From CAWBCI01 sp963787195 (lineage in GTDB: Bacteria > Bacteroidota > Bacteroidia > Bacteroidales > JAGOPY01), in contig CAWBCI010000004.1 in NCBI GenBank assembly GCA_963787195.1, forward strand, positions 1 to 64,000: DNA of 64,000 nt, in the 5' to 3' direction. Shown here piece after piece: positions 34,955-43,444 of this stretch; position 1 is the first letter of the stretch; each line of letters starts with the position of its first letter. The notes beneath the pieces were generated by a model. It was not told where the DNA came from. It ran no database searches and worked only from the letters and a program-made list of their open reading frames with translations. The position numbers and the translations under genes are program-made.

Positions 34955-34962
34955 CAAAGATA
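34955..34962 (-). promoter_or_regulatory. Candidate -7 promoter element (TATCTTTG), cassette 1
   Basis: Minus-strand TAnnTTTG match placed 20 nt before the response regulator ATG. It lies between the cassette 2 terminator and cassette 1, so cassette 1 can be transcribed on its own. Confidence 0.5.
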
Positions 34963-35020
34963 AGCCTGAATTCTTCAGAAAATCTGAAGTGTTTCCAGAC
35001 AGCTCAAATGAAAATCATAA

Positions 35021-35052
35021 AAAAAGCGCTGTATCTTACGATACAACGCTTT
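35021..35052 (-). terminator. Rho-independent terminator, cassette 2
   Basis: Stem of AAAGCG and TGTATC with their complements around a TTAC loop, with one internal mismatch. On the minus strand it is followed by a run of T. It lies 38 nt downstream of the His/Met-rich PepSY-like gene. Confidence 0.82.
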
Positions 35053-35089
35053 CAGGACTACTTACTGCTAACTACTCATTTCTGCTTTG

Positions 35090-35503
35090 CTACTTTCTAT
35101 TATTATCGGGTTTTGCGTTCGGAGGTACGTTTGGGGGATCACTTTGCTTCTTAGCATTTGACACTTTTGACATGTGATTTTGTTGCATATTCCCATGCAT
35201 CTGATGATTAGAATGCATCATTCCATTCTGACCGGTTTTCCGCTGGGTCATCCTCATAAATTTTCCATCTTTATCATACATGAGTTTCAACATATCATTG
35301 TCTTTCTTTGCAAAGACTTCATATGTCATCATTCCTTTATTATTGATCCGGAAAGCATTCATTGCGGTATATCCGGCATGTTGCGTCGAAATATTTTGGG
35401 TAATTGCAACAGGCAGGTCACTTACTTTAACAGCTACCCTGCTTTGAGCATTCACCAGACTGACTCCTAACATAAGAGAAATCATTAATACAATAGTTTT
35501 CAT
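35090..35503 (-). CDS. Secreted PepSY-like protein with His/Met-rich tail
   Basis: Exported protein of about 137 aa. The start at 35503 is chosen because it opens a clean signal peptide (MKTIVLMISLMLGVSLVNAQ, cleavage after NAQ likely); an in-frame ATG 54 nt upstream would add a non-signal stretch. The core LPVAITQNISTQHAGYTAMN...YEVFAKKDNDMLKLMYDKDGKFMRM is one PepSY-like repeat. The tail GMMHSNHQMHGNMQQNHM is packed with His and Met, which suggests copper or other soft-metal binding, and the last 25 residues are Asn/Pro/Lys-rich. It is the third gene of the second RR-HK cassette and is followed by a terminator. Confidence 0.78.
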   Translation of the reverse strand: MKTIVLMISLMLGVSLVNAQSRVAVKVSDLPVAITQNISTQHAGYTAMNAFRINNKGMMTYEVFAKKDNDMLKLMYDKDGKFMRMTQRKTGQNGMMHSNHQMHGNMQQNHMSKVSNAKKQSDPPNVPPNAKPDNNRK

Positions 35504-35663
35504 GACTTTATTATTTAAATTTTTTAATTCTTGTTGATTTTGAATTTGCATCAGCAATTATGGCGTCAAAATTAGAAACCAATTCTGGAGAGAATCTGTA
35601 GATTCGGCGGTATTAACAATTATTAACAATTGAGTGGAAAGGCGAAAAAGTGAATTGTATGTC

Positions 35664-36926
35664 TTAAAACTTTATCCTTACAAGGTGCAATTCTCCTTCT
35701 ATACTGTATGTTATTTCCATTTTATAGAGATCCGTGATCTTACGGATAATGGCAAGGCCCAGTCCGGGAGAACCGGAATCAGGATTGGCTTTATTGAAGC
35801 GTTCGAAGAACCTGGACGGATCGGCATCCGATTCCTGACCGCTATTACTGATCTCCAAATATTCATGGTTCAGCCGGATCAGGATACTTCCTCCCTGTAT
35901 ATTATGTTTGACTGCATTGCTGAACAGGTTCCCTACGAGTATGTCAGCCAGGTCGGGATTCATTTCTTTCAGCACGTCTTCATCCATCTCCGTATCAACA
36001 CTAATTTCTTTCGAGGCGGTCAGTTCCCCGAAAAACGCTATGTTTTCTCTTATTTTTTCATTTAGGTTGATCAGCTTGCTGACAGTAAACTGATCATTCT
36101 GTATCCTGGATATCAGGATGAGTGCATGATTGATCCGGGAAATCCGGGTGACGGCCTTGCCAATGGTTTGCAGATTACCTGCCCTCTGGCTGTTTATATC
36201 AGGCGATTGGAGCATCTGTTCCACCTGCGACCGGATGACCGATAAAGGGGTCTGGATCTCATGAGTCGCATTCTCAGAGAATTCCTTCAGATTTTTATAA
36301 TCATTCCGGATCTTCTCGGTGAGCCTTTCCAGTACCGCATTCAGTTGTTTGAATTCCTTGATCCGTGTGGGGGCCTGCTCAAATTCGTAATTTGTTTTAA
36401 TGTCAAATGAGTCTATTTTCCGGAGAGTAGTATAAAATCCTTTCCAGAGCCTCCGGCTAATGCCATAATTGAGGATTACCAGGAGTATTAATAATGAAAA
36501 TGATATGGAAAAGATGATGAATAATATTTTATCCAGAAGCGTCAATTCTTCTTCTATAGAAAGAGATGTCCGGATGATATACCCTTTCCCTTCATTGGTA
36601 TTATTGGCATAAATGAGCTGCCTGTGTATCTGCGACATTTTGCTCTTGTCGTCATAAACAACTGTGTCTTTCAGCCTGTCTTCAGGTTCGACAGGGTGCA
36701 TATAGACAATTACCTCGATTTTATGATTAAAGGTCGTGGTGAAATCGGGTATGCTGTCGGTATGTTGGATCTCTTCCTCTATGATATCTTTTTCGTCCTG
36801 CAGGGTTTCATCCACCTGTCTCAAGATGCTTTGCCGGATAAGTGTATAGAGACCAGCACCACCTCCGCTGAGGGTGATCATGGCCGCAAGCAGGAAGTAA
36901 ACCAGAGCTTTGTTGGATAGTCTCAT
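35664..36926 (-). CDS. Sensor histidine kinase (cassette 2)
   Basis: Membrane kinase of 420 aa with two helices (about 7-29 and 133-153) and a periplasmic loop of about 100 residues. Phospho-acceptor His 222 lies in FSENATHEIQTP, and the ATPase domain has NLFSNAVKHN, ISNSGQESD (a divergent G1 box lacking the usual GxG) and GLGLAIIRKITD. It shares layout and many motifs with the kinase at 33017-34261, so the two arose by duplication. It follows its regulator by 25 nt. Confidence 0.92.
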   Translation of the reverse strand: MRLSNKALVYFLLAAMITLSGGGAGLYTLIRQSILRQVDETLQDEKDIIEEEIQHTDSIPDFTTTFNHKIEVIVYMHPVEPEDRLKDTVVYDDKSKMSQIHRQLIYANNTNEGKGYIIRTSLSIEEELTLLDKILFIIFSISFSLLILLVILNYGISRRLWKGFYTTLRKIDSFDIKTNYEFEQAPTRIKEFKQLNAVLERLTEKIRNDYKNLKEFSENATHEIQTPLSVIRSQVEQMLQSPDINSQRAGNLQTIGKAVTRISRINHALILISRIQNDQFTVSKLINLNEKIRENIAFFGELTASKEISVDTEMDEDVLKEMNPDLADILVGNLFSNAVKHNIQGGSILIRLNHEYLEISNSGQESDADPSRFFERFNKANPDSGSPGLGLAIIRKITDLYKMEITYSIEGELHLVRIKF

Positions 36927-36951
36927 GAACAGGAACTGTTGAATTGGGTTT

Positions 36952-37629
36952 TCATTCAGCCTGGATTTTATAACCTATACCATACACATTCTGGATAAAA
37001 TCCTGTCCTCCTTTGTCAACTATTTTTTTCCGCAGGTTCTTCACATGGCTGTATATGAAATCATAGGAATCCGACACGTCAATATAATCGCCCCAAAGAT
37101 GTTCCGCTATGGATTCACGGGTGATTACCCTGCTCCGGTTCAAAACAAGGAACAAGAGCAGATCAAACTCCTTACGGGTCAGATTGAGATCTTCCTGCAG
37201 GACAAAAGCCTGGAAACTTTCCGGGCTGATCCTCATATTTCCGAATGTGATTTCTTTTTGTCCGCTGTATTTCCTTCGCCTCATCAGGGCCTTCACCCGG
37301 GAATTCAGTTCTGCCAGGTGAAAAGGCTTGGTCATATAATCATCAGCTCCCAGATCCAGGCCTTCAACCCGGTCATTTATCGTGTCCCTGGCAGTTATAA
37401 TGATTATACCGGGATCAGCATCTCTCTCCTTCAGTTTCCGAATGATATCCAGACCGCTTCCATCCGGCAAAGTGATGTCAACAAGCAGGCAATCATAAGT
37501 ATACAGGTTTATTTTTTCTTCAGCCTGAAAGTAATTAACTACCCATTCTACTTTGAAACCCTCTTTTTTTAAAAGGTTTTGCACTGACAGTCCCAGTTCA
37601 GTTTCATCTTCAATCAGGAGTATCTTCAT
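36952..37629 (-). CDS. OmpR-family response regulator (cassette 2)
   Basis: Regulator of 225 aa, the same length as the one at 34258-34935 and colinear with it. Receiver Asp 51 in DCLLVDITLPDGSG, KPFHLAELNSRV, and a winged-helix domain (TRKEFDLLLFLVLNRSRVITRE, YSHVKNLRKKI, YGIGYKI). It is the first gene of the second RR-HK-PepSY cassette. Confidence 0.95.
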   Translation of the reverse strand: MKILLIEDETELGLSVQNLLKKEGFKVEWVVNYFQAEEKINLYTYDCLLVDITLPDGSGLDIIRKLKERDADPGIIIITARDTINDRVEGLDLGADDYMTKPFHLAELNSRVKALMRRRKYSGQKEITFGNMRISPESFQAFVLQEDLNLTRKEFDLLLFLVLNRSRVITRESIAEHLWGDYIDVSDSYDFIYSHVKNLRKKIVDKGGQDFIQNVYGIGYKIQAE

Positions 37630-37697
37630 TTTTTATGTATGATTAGAAGAGATGCTTCATAAACGGCCTGCTCCGGCTAAATATTTTATACGGCTTT

Positions 37698-38618
37698 TCA
37701 CATCATATCAGCCACAACTTCTCTGACACCCTCCTGATATGTTGTTGGTTTGAAGTCGAAGGCCTTATCGAATTTGCTGCTATCAAATATGTATTCCGAA
37801 TCATACTGGTAAAGCATCTCCATTGACTCCCCGATTTCAGGTATGAATAGCCCGGCCATTCTGAGCATCCAGCGGGGCATAGTCGTGAATCTGGCTTCCT
37901 TTCCCATAGCTTCGGCAACCAGCTTTATTAATTCTTTGCCGCTAAGAGCATTCGGATCGGTCGGCATATGCCATACCTGATCATAAGCTGATTCGGTATT
38001 CCCTAATATGGCAGTCGCTTTGCTGGCATCCGGTGTATAGGTGAGGGAATGCTTTTGGTCGGAATTGACCATCCATTGTGCTTTCTTGCCTTTCTTAAGG
38101 TTTTCAAAGACCAGTAGATGGGCAAAGCTGGTCTGGTTATCGGGTCCATAAAAGTCGGCTGATCGTGCAATCTGTGCCTTCAAATTACCTTTCTTCACCT
38201 CATCCATAAGATAGTTTGCAATTTGCACTCTCACTTCGCCTTTTTTACTGCAAGGATTATAGGGTGTTTCTTCTGTCATCTTACCGCTAACTTTGCCATA
38301 ACTGTACACATTATCGAAAAACACCAGTTTAGCCCCTGCTTTTTCACAGGATCCCACAACATTATGCATGATTTTGGGCCATTGTTCCCGCCATAATTTG
38401 ATATTATATTTAATGCCAGCCGTTAAGTAAACTATTTCCGAACCTGCTACAGCTTTCTCAACCTGGTCCCTGATGGTGAGGTCAGCAGCCAGAAGTTGAT
38501 CTCCAGGGTTAATTTTTACGGGATTACGGCTCACAAGCCTGATTTCATTGGTGTATTGCAGAAGTTCTTTTGCAAGATTTTTGGCAATGGTGCCATTGGC
38601 TCCTAAGATAGTTTGCAT
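37698..38618 (-). CDS. NAD-dependent epimerase/dehydratase family protein
   Basis: Extended-SDR-like protein of 306 aa. The nucleotide-binding motif GANGTIAKNLA at residues 6-16 is followed by a YxxxK-like site (YSYGK) and a substrate domain (WHMPTDPNALSGKELIKLVAEAMGKE). The GxxGxxG is in the atypical form GANGTIA. No sugar-nucleotide genes are next to it and the substrate is unknown; members close to this form include NAD(P)H-binding quinone-reductase-like and sterol dehydrogenase-like proteins. It sits alone between cassette 2 and the MORN protein. Confidence 0.83.
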   Translation of the reverse strand: MQTILGANGTIAKNLAKELLQYTNEIRLVSRNPVKINPGDQLLAADLTIRDQVEKAVAGSEIVYLTAGIKYNIKLWREQWPKIMHNVVGSCEKAGAKLVFFDNVYSYGKVSGKMTEETPYNPCSKKGEVRVQIANYLMDEVKKGNLKAQIARSADFYGPDNQTSFAHLLVFENLKKGKKAQWMVNSDQKHSLTYTPDASKATAILGNTESAYDQVWHMPTDPNALSGKELIKLVAEAMGKEARFTTMPRWMLRMAGLFIPEIGESMEMLYQYDSEYIFDSSKFDKAFDFKPTTYQEGVREVVADMM

Positions 38619-38705
38619 GGGTATGTAAGTTTAAATTCCTGAAAAAATTGATTCTCAATTATTATAACGGTTTACAGCATATTTTGTTGAAAAGATGAAA
38701 AAAAA

Positions 38706-38735
38706 GTTGTCGGACACTTATAGGTGTCCGACAAC
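38706..38735 (-). terminator. Perfect 12-bp hairpin terminator
   Basis: GTTGTCGGACAC / GTGTCCGACAAC with a 6-nt loop. Read on the minus strand it is followed by a run of at least eight T, so it ends the MORN gene transcript. A near copy (24 of 28 positions) is at 47183-47214 on the plus strand. Confidence 0.9.
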
Positions 38736-38787
38736 TATTAAAAAATTCTTGACCTAGCTATAGTCCAGGTACTTAAAAGAAAATATT

Positions 38788-39468
38788 CTAGTTTTGAAGA
38801 TCTACCACCCAGTCGCCCTCTTCGTAAATGGTGAATTCAAAAGTGACATAATTCGTTGAGGTATGCAGCTTATTCGGGGTGATGTAATTCAATTTGATCG
38901 TTACCGGAAATGTAACATTATCATAACCGATTGCACCTCCACGTGAAGTATCATAGCCACTCGAACTGGATATTCTGAAACTGCTGATTTCTATATTTCG
39001 GGCACCGTTCTGGTATATATTGATCAGAACACGGTTCTTTATTTTTCCGTAACGGTGAAAACTATAATGGTCTACACCTGTGGAAAATAATATTTTGGGC
39101 TTATCCGGAACCGGCCCCTTATAAACGTCCTTGCTCCATATACCGCTGATAGTGGTATCCCGTCCGTCAATCTTATAAGTATAACTGCCCTCCCCATCCC
39201 GGAATCCTACCACCCAATCCCCTTTATAGATTTCTCCGGTCGACCAGTAATAAGTTCCTTCACCGTCGGGAAGGCCTTTTTTGAACTGGCCTTCATAACG
39301 GTCCTTTCCATCAGCCACTCCTTTTCCATTTGCAAATCCTTTTTTACATCCCCCTTCATAATGTCGGGCAATCTGGGGAATCAGTACCCGGCATTTATTT
39401 TGACCGAAAACCAGAGAACTGCCTGGAAATATTACAAGGAGGATAATGTAGCGGAGTAAATTTTTCAT
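38788..39468 (-). CDS. Exported MORN-repeat protein
   Basis: Protein of 226 aa with an N-terminal signal peptide (YIILLVIFPGSSLVFGQ). Residues about 35-100 contain three MORN-like units of the Y-x-G-x-(F/W)-x-x-G-x-x-(D/E)-G-x-G-x-Y type (RYEGQFKKGLPDGEGTYY, then IYKGDWVVGFRDGEGSYTY). The C-terminal half is beta-rich and has no motif I recognise. MORN repeats form beta-hairpin arrays, and in Bacteroidota such exported proteins are common and uncharacterised. It has its own terminator at 38706. Confidence 0.8.
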   Translation of the reverse strand: MKNLLRYIILLVIFPGSSLVFGQNKCRVLIPQIARHYEGGCKKGFANGKGVADGKDRYEGQFKKGLPDGEGTYYWSTGEIYKGDWVVGFRDGEGSYTYKIDGRDTTISGIWSKDVYKGPVPDKPKILFSTGVDHYSFHRYGKIKNRVLINIYQNGARNIEISSFRISSSSGYDTSRGGAIGYDNVTFPVTIKLNYITPNKLHTSTNYVTFEFTIYEEGDWVVDLQN

Positions 39469-39636
39469 GATAAAATATGCATTTATCGATTGTTTTACAG
39501 AAATTCCATTTTTGAAATAATTTTAAAAGTACAAAAAAACTAAAAATTTGCAATAATTATGGGCATAAATCTGCCATGCAAGAGAGGTGGTTTTTTTAGA
39601 AATTAAAGTAGATTTATTTTAAAAAGACTTTTCCCA

Positions 39637-40860
39637 TTAAATACCCAGAAATCCGCAAACCCGGTCGAATACCCGCTTAAAAGCTTCATCAACCTGTCCT
39701 TCTATAGATTTTAATGCCGGGAAGGGGTTTTCATGCATATAGTCAAAAGGAAAGTCAAAAATATCCACAGGGATAGCAATATTTCTGGCTACACCTTGCA
39801 GGGTGTTGATCACCTCATAGGAAGGTATTACAGTATCTTTTTTCAAACTGATCCCCAATACCTGTTCGCGGATATTTTCGAACATTCTTTCCCTGTATGC
39901 TCTCTGCACCCGGATGTCAAACATGCAATAGAAATTAAATCCTTCAGGATGCTGTTCATTAAGATAATGGGCCAGTCGGGCGTCATTTTTCATATGGCTG
40001 CCTATATGCTCCACGAGATAGGAATACAGCGCCACATTTGCTTCGCTGTCGAGGATAAATTTGGAAACCGGCGACAGCCGGTTAAAAACAGCGCCTCCGC
40101 AGAACATGCATATCTTCGAATCGCTGAAATATCCTTTATAATTGGTGAGCTTGACGATTTCTGCCAAAAGGCTGCCGATACTATAGGAAAAGAAATTTAT
40201 TGAACAATTTTTGTCGATCAATGGATGACTGCCTGCCCTGCATTCCTCCGTAAACTGAATGATATCGAAATAAGTCTGCATACCTGACCAGATGAATCGC
40301 TGCGGCATGGAATGCAGGCGCATGCTGATGGCCACATTTGAAAGGGATGAATTGACTACATTCGGGTACTTTTTCCTGCGTTTGTCGGTCAGCGCATACA
40401 TTTTTCGCATATCGCTCCAGGCTTGAGGAGCCCTGTTCATGTGAAAAGCAATTGGGAATAAAACTACCATCTTGCGGGTGTCAAGTGCAATTTTCTCAGC
40501 CCATGGCAGGTATTTGTCCCAGTGCTTTTCATTGAAACCATGAAACAGAAGTATGATGTCACTGGAATTTTTCAGGTTTTTCGGACGGAAAATATGATAA
40601 CGGAAGTTTTTATTTTCCTCCACCTTGTAATCCGGGATCTGGAGAGAAAGGGGCATGGCCCCGATAGGGTTTACAAAACTGTCTTCCCCTTTGAAACTCT
40701 CCCCATGAAGACCACAGGTATAAGCGGAATTTCCCGGTAAAAGTACCGAAGCTTCCGAGGAGAAAGAAAAATTATAGATGTCCATATTCTCCAGAGGAAT
40801 CAGGTCATCTTCATTGTTCACTATATTCTTCAGGAAATTATATCGTTCCAGGTATGTCAT
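39637..40860 (-). CDS. DUF6051-like alpha/beta-hydrolase-like protein
   Basis: Cytoplasmic protein of about 407 aa. The start at 40860 (MTYLERYNFLKNIV) is preferred over an in-frame TTG at 40887, which coincides with a -7-like element (GAACTTTG, 40885-40892). Seen: an oxyanion-type block ILLFHGFNEKHWDKYLPW, a WS-DMRKMYALTD region, and a nucleophile-elbow-like FFSYSIGS in which the first Gly of GxSxG is replaced by Ser. This matches my memory of the Bacteroidota family DUF6051, whose function is unknown. The resemblance to an alpha/beta hydrolase is clear; catalytic activity is not assured. Confidence 0.68.
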   Translation of the reverse strand: MTYLERYNFLKNIVNNEDDLIPLENMDIYNFSFSSEASVLLPGNSAYTCGLHGESFKGEDSFVNPIGAMPLSLQIPDYKVEENKNFRYHIFRPKNLKNSSDIILLFHGFNEKHWDKYLPWAEKIALDTRKMVVLFPIAFHMNRAPQAWSDMRKMYALTDKRRKKYPNVVNSSLSNVAISMRLHSMPQRFIWSGMQTYFDIIQFTEECRAGSHPLIDKNCSINFFSYSIGSLLAEIVKLTNYKGYFSDSKICMFCGGAVFNRLSPVSKFILDSEANVALYSYLVEHIGSHMKNDARLAHYLNEQHPEGFNFYCMFDIRVQRAYRERMFENIREQVLGISLKKDTVIPSYEVINTLQGVARNIAIPVDIFDFPFDYMHENPFPALKSIEGQVDEAFKRVFDRVCGFLGI

Positions 40861-40982
40861 ATGGATAGCCCGCCTTATTTCCGGCAAAGTTCGTCAAGTT
40901 CAGGAAATATAACAAATCTTAGGGCTATACAATTTCAGTAGCTGCACACTTCTTGTTAATACTCTTTTGGCCTAAATAAGAA

Positions 40983-41579
40983 TTATTCGGTAGAAATATT
41001 TTGTGAACAGAGCCGGTTATATTCATCAATTATTTCATCAAGGTGCCGCATCTTATAAATCCTGTCCTGTATTTTCGCGGATACTTGCGGGCAATCAGAC
41101 AAATAATCAATGAGTTTCTTGCGGCTGGTCACCAGGAAAATATCCCCGTTTCCTTTCTGTAATATATTGTAAACATGCAGATTATTATTCATGAAAGTAC
41201 CCTTGAAATGAAAAAAATATAAGTTCAGATAGCCCTCTTTTTTTATCTGGAGAAATACCCGCAATCCACTAAGCCAGGGTGGGCTCTGTAAAGGCAAATT
41301 ATTATTTAAGGAAATCATTCTGATCCATTTATCATTCCTTATAAAATTTACTTCCCTGGCATCTTTAGGACTGAGATCGACAAACTTTCTGTCTTTAATA
41401 TATTTTACCCTCCATTGCATCAAAGTATTATCAGGTTCTGAATCTACTTTAAAATTTATAGTATCACCTTCGTTAGAAATATAATACCCCGGCCTTATAA
41501 CCTGGGCCATTGTTGTGTTCATTATTAAAAATAAGAATATCAACAGAAAAGAATTTTGCAAAATCCTGGAACTGATCAT
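40983..41579 (-). CDS. Exported hypothetical protein
   Basis: Protein of 198 aa with a signal peptide (NSFLLIFLFLIMNTTMAQ) ending at about residue 25. The mature part contains YYISNEGDTINFKV, a form common at the start of many Bacteroidota exported hypotheticals (a short beta domain beginning G-Y-x-I-x-x-x-G-D-T), followed by DLSPKDAREVNFIRN. The C-terminal 50 residues are helical with a DRIYKMRHLDEIIDEYN segment. I do not recognise a named family. Confidence 0.65.
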   Translation of the reverse strand: MISSRILQNSFLLIFLFLIMNTTMAQVIRPGYYISNEGDTINFKVDSEPDNTLMQWRVKYIKDRKFVDLSPKDAREVNFIRNDKWIRMISLNNNLPLQSPPWLSGLRVFLQIKKEGYLNLYFFHFKGTFMNNNLHVYNILQKGNGDIFLVTSRKKLIDYLSDCPQVSAKIQDRIYKMRHLDEIIDEYNRLCSQNISTE

Positions 41580-41684
41580 TGCTTATAAATTTGAAATAAA
41601 GTTAGGATTTTTTAAAGAGGAGAGCACTTGCGGTATCCCAAAATGTTTAGAAAAAATCACATTTCAGAATTAGGGCATAAAATA

Positions 41685-41727
41685 AACTACCCCGCCGAAA
41701 GCAGCGTAGTATCTTAAGGAAATATCT
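41685..41727. repeat. REP-like palindromic element, copy 2
   Basis: 39 of 43 positions agree with the element at 12205-12247, including the tail TCTTAAGGAAATATCT. Two of the four differences (GG to TA) weaken the hairpin stem. It lies between two minus-strand genes. Confidence 0.78.
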
Positions 41728-41750
41728 ATGCAAATTAAAAAAATGAAAAA

Positions 41751-42122
41751 CTATGGCTTCCTGGTGAAATGCATGATCAGGGCTGCTGCTGATAAGATCA
41801 ATAAAATTATAAATACGCTCATCATTTCTATATTATTCCTCTGCCCAAAATAACCTGCTGCATTAATCATCGAATAAATGATCATTCCCAGGCCTATAGC
41901 ATTCAGTTTGATAGCTGAATTCCTGCCTCTCAAAAGAAATATCCCGCTTATTAAACATATAATGGCCATCACTAATTCTGAAAAAAGATGAAAGGCCATT
42001 TCGGTCCTGCCTTCCGGAATATTACCCTTAATCAGTATAATACTCCATATTCCCAATACGGAAACTCCTAAAATAATGGAATACCAGGATATTAAACGAT
42101 ATTTCAAAAGTTTGTATTTCAC
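41751..42122 (-). CDS. Small integral membrane protein
   Basis: Protein of 123 aa with four hydrophobic segments (about 12-30, 45-65, 72-90, 96-115) and almost no soluble part. No motif or family is recognised. It is divergent from the acyltransferase gene at 42268, with 145 nt between them, and the REP-like element lies just downstream. Confidence 0.6.
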   Translation of the reverse strand: MKYKLLKYRLISWYSIILGVSVLGIWSIILIKGNIPEGRTEMAFHLFSELVMAIICLISGIFLLRGRNSAIKLNAIGLGMIIYSMINAAGYFGQRNNIEMMSVFIILLILSAAALIMHFTRKP

Positions 42123-42244
42123 TTCTGATATTTTGAATTTGTAAAGATGTTAGCTCTTTGTTTTCACATACAAATCTGTATACGATTTAACAAACAAAGA
42201 TCAGTTCCGGTTTTAAATATTTTCATTTTTATCCGGATTTCTGA

Positions 42245-42252
42245 TATTTTTG
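42245..42252 (+). promoter_or_regulatory. Candidate -7 promoter element (TATTTTTG)
   Basis: TAnnTTTG match 15 nt before the acyltransferase ATG at 42268. Confidence 0.4.
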
Positions 42253-42267
42253 TAATTCTTCTTAATC

Positions 42268-43371
42268 ATGAAGGAAAATAATAATAATCATATAGTCCAG
42301 CTCGACGGCCTGAGGTTCTTTGCGGTGCTGATGGTCATGATTGCACATTGGATGCAATGGCAATGGACTTCGCCTGTACTCACCAATTTTCCATTCGTCC
42401 ACGGTGTTATTTTGTTTTTTGTACTGAGTGGATTTTTAATCACAGGCATATTATTGAGATACAGGGATAAAGATATACAGCTGGGACTGAAGCATGGACC
42501 TCTGATTAAAAATTTCTATATCCGCCGCTTCCTGAGGATCTTTCCTATTTACTACCTTACCTTGTTTTTCCTTTTTGCCATAGATTATAAAAATACGAGG
42601 GAAGTTTTTCCCTGGTTAGTTAGCTATACCAGTAATATTTACCAGTCTATCCATAACGTCTATATAGGTGATTTCAATCACTTTTGGTCCCTGGGAGTTG
42701 AGGAGCAATTTTACCTCTTCTGGCCATGGATTATACTCTTTATCCCTTCAAAGAAGACTTTCAGGGCGATTATAATCACCATTATAATTGCCCTTATGAT
42801 TAAGTCATATCTGTATTTTTTTGTAGGTAAGTGGATGGCAACGGCCTATTTCACACTAAGTTGTATGCATGCACTTGGACTGGGCGCCCTTTTAGCATAT
42901 TTGAGTATTTATAAAAAACAATTCCTTGAAAAACTGGCAAGGCCCATATGGCTTTACCTGGGGATAGCCCTTTACCTTTTCTTGCTGGTAGTGAATTACA
43001 GACTTAAAATGGGCTGGTACAAAGAGATTGTAGATGAGTTTTTCTTTGCTCTTGTTGCAGCCTTGATCATTTTGAGGGCCTCGCGGGATGGATTCAGGTT
43101 TGCCGGGAAATATATCCTGGAAAACCCTTTCGTGGTTTACTCGGGAAAAATTTCCTATGGCCTGTATGTCTATCATCTCTTCATGCCGGCCCTGTTCTAT
43201 TATTTGTCGGCGCGTATTGGTTTGTCCATTTCCAATAAGTACACATTGTTTGTAGCATTTTACTTTCTCAGTTTCGCTGTTTCACATTTATCCTGGCTTC
43301 TTATAGAGAAGCCCATCAACAGGCTGAAATCCAAAGTCCCCTATATAAAAAAGCAAGTTCAGACAGTCTGA
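42268..43371 (+). CDS. Acyltransferase family 3 (OafA/YrhL-like) membrane protein
   Basis: Inner-membrane O-acyltransferase of 367 aa with about ten helices. Family blocks: VQLDGLRFFAVLMVMIAHW (with the conserved Arg and His), FVLSGFLITGILL, RRFLRIFPIYYL and FWSLGVEEQFYLFWP. These enzymes move acetyl or other short acyl groups onto surface sugars such as O-antigen, capsule or peptidoglycan. There is no SGNH domain at the C-terminus, so it is the simple form. A -7 element lies just before it, and no glycan biosynthesis gene is immediately adjacent. Confidence 0.9.
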   Translation: MKENNNNHIVQLDGLRFFAVLMVMIAHWMQWQWTSPVLTNFPFVHGVILFFVLSGFLITGILLRYRDKDIQLGLKHGPLIKNFYIRRFLRIFPIYYLTLFFLFAIDYKNTREVFPWLVSYTSNIYQSIHNVYIGDFNHFWSLGVEEQFYLFWPWIILFIPSKKTFRAIIITIIIALMIKSYLYFFVGKWMATAYFTLSCMHALGLGALLAYLSIYKKQFLEKLARPIWLYLGIALYLFLLVVNYRLKMGWYKEIVDEFFFALVAALIILRASRDGFRFAGKYILENPFVVYSGKISYGLYVYHLFMPALFYYLSARIGLSISNKYTLFVAFYFLSFAVSHLSWLLIEKPINRLKSKVPYIKKQVQTV

Positions 43372-43373
43372 TT

Positions 43374-43381
43374 TATCTTTG
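43374..43381 (+). promoter_or_regulatory. Candidate -7 promoter element (TATCTTTG)
   Basis: TAnnTTTG directly after the acyltransferase stop codon. It supports the start of the next gene at 43445 rather than at an in-frame ATG at 43379, which overlaps the element. Confidence 0.45.
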
Positions 43382-43444
43382 CATTCAGGAATTATCCTGT
43401 TCTTTTGTTTTTATGATTTGACCGGATTTTTAGAAAGATATGTT

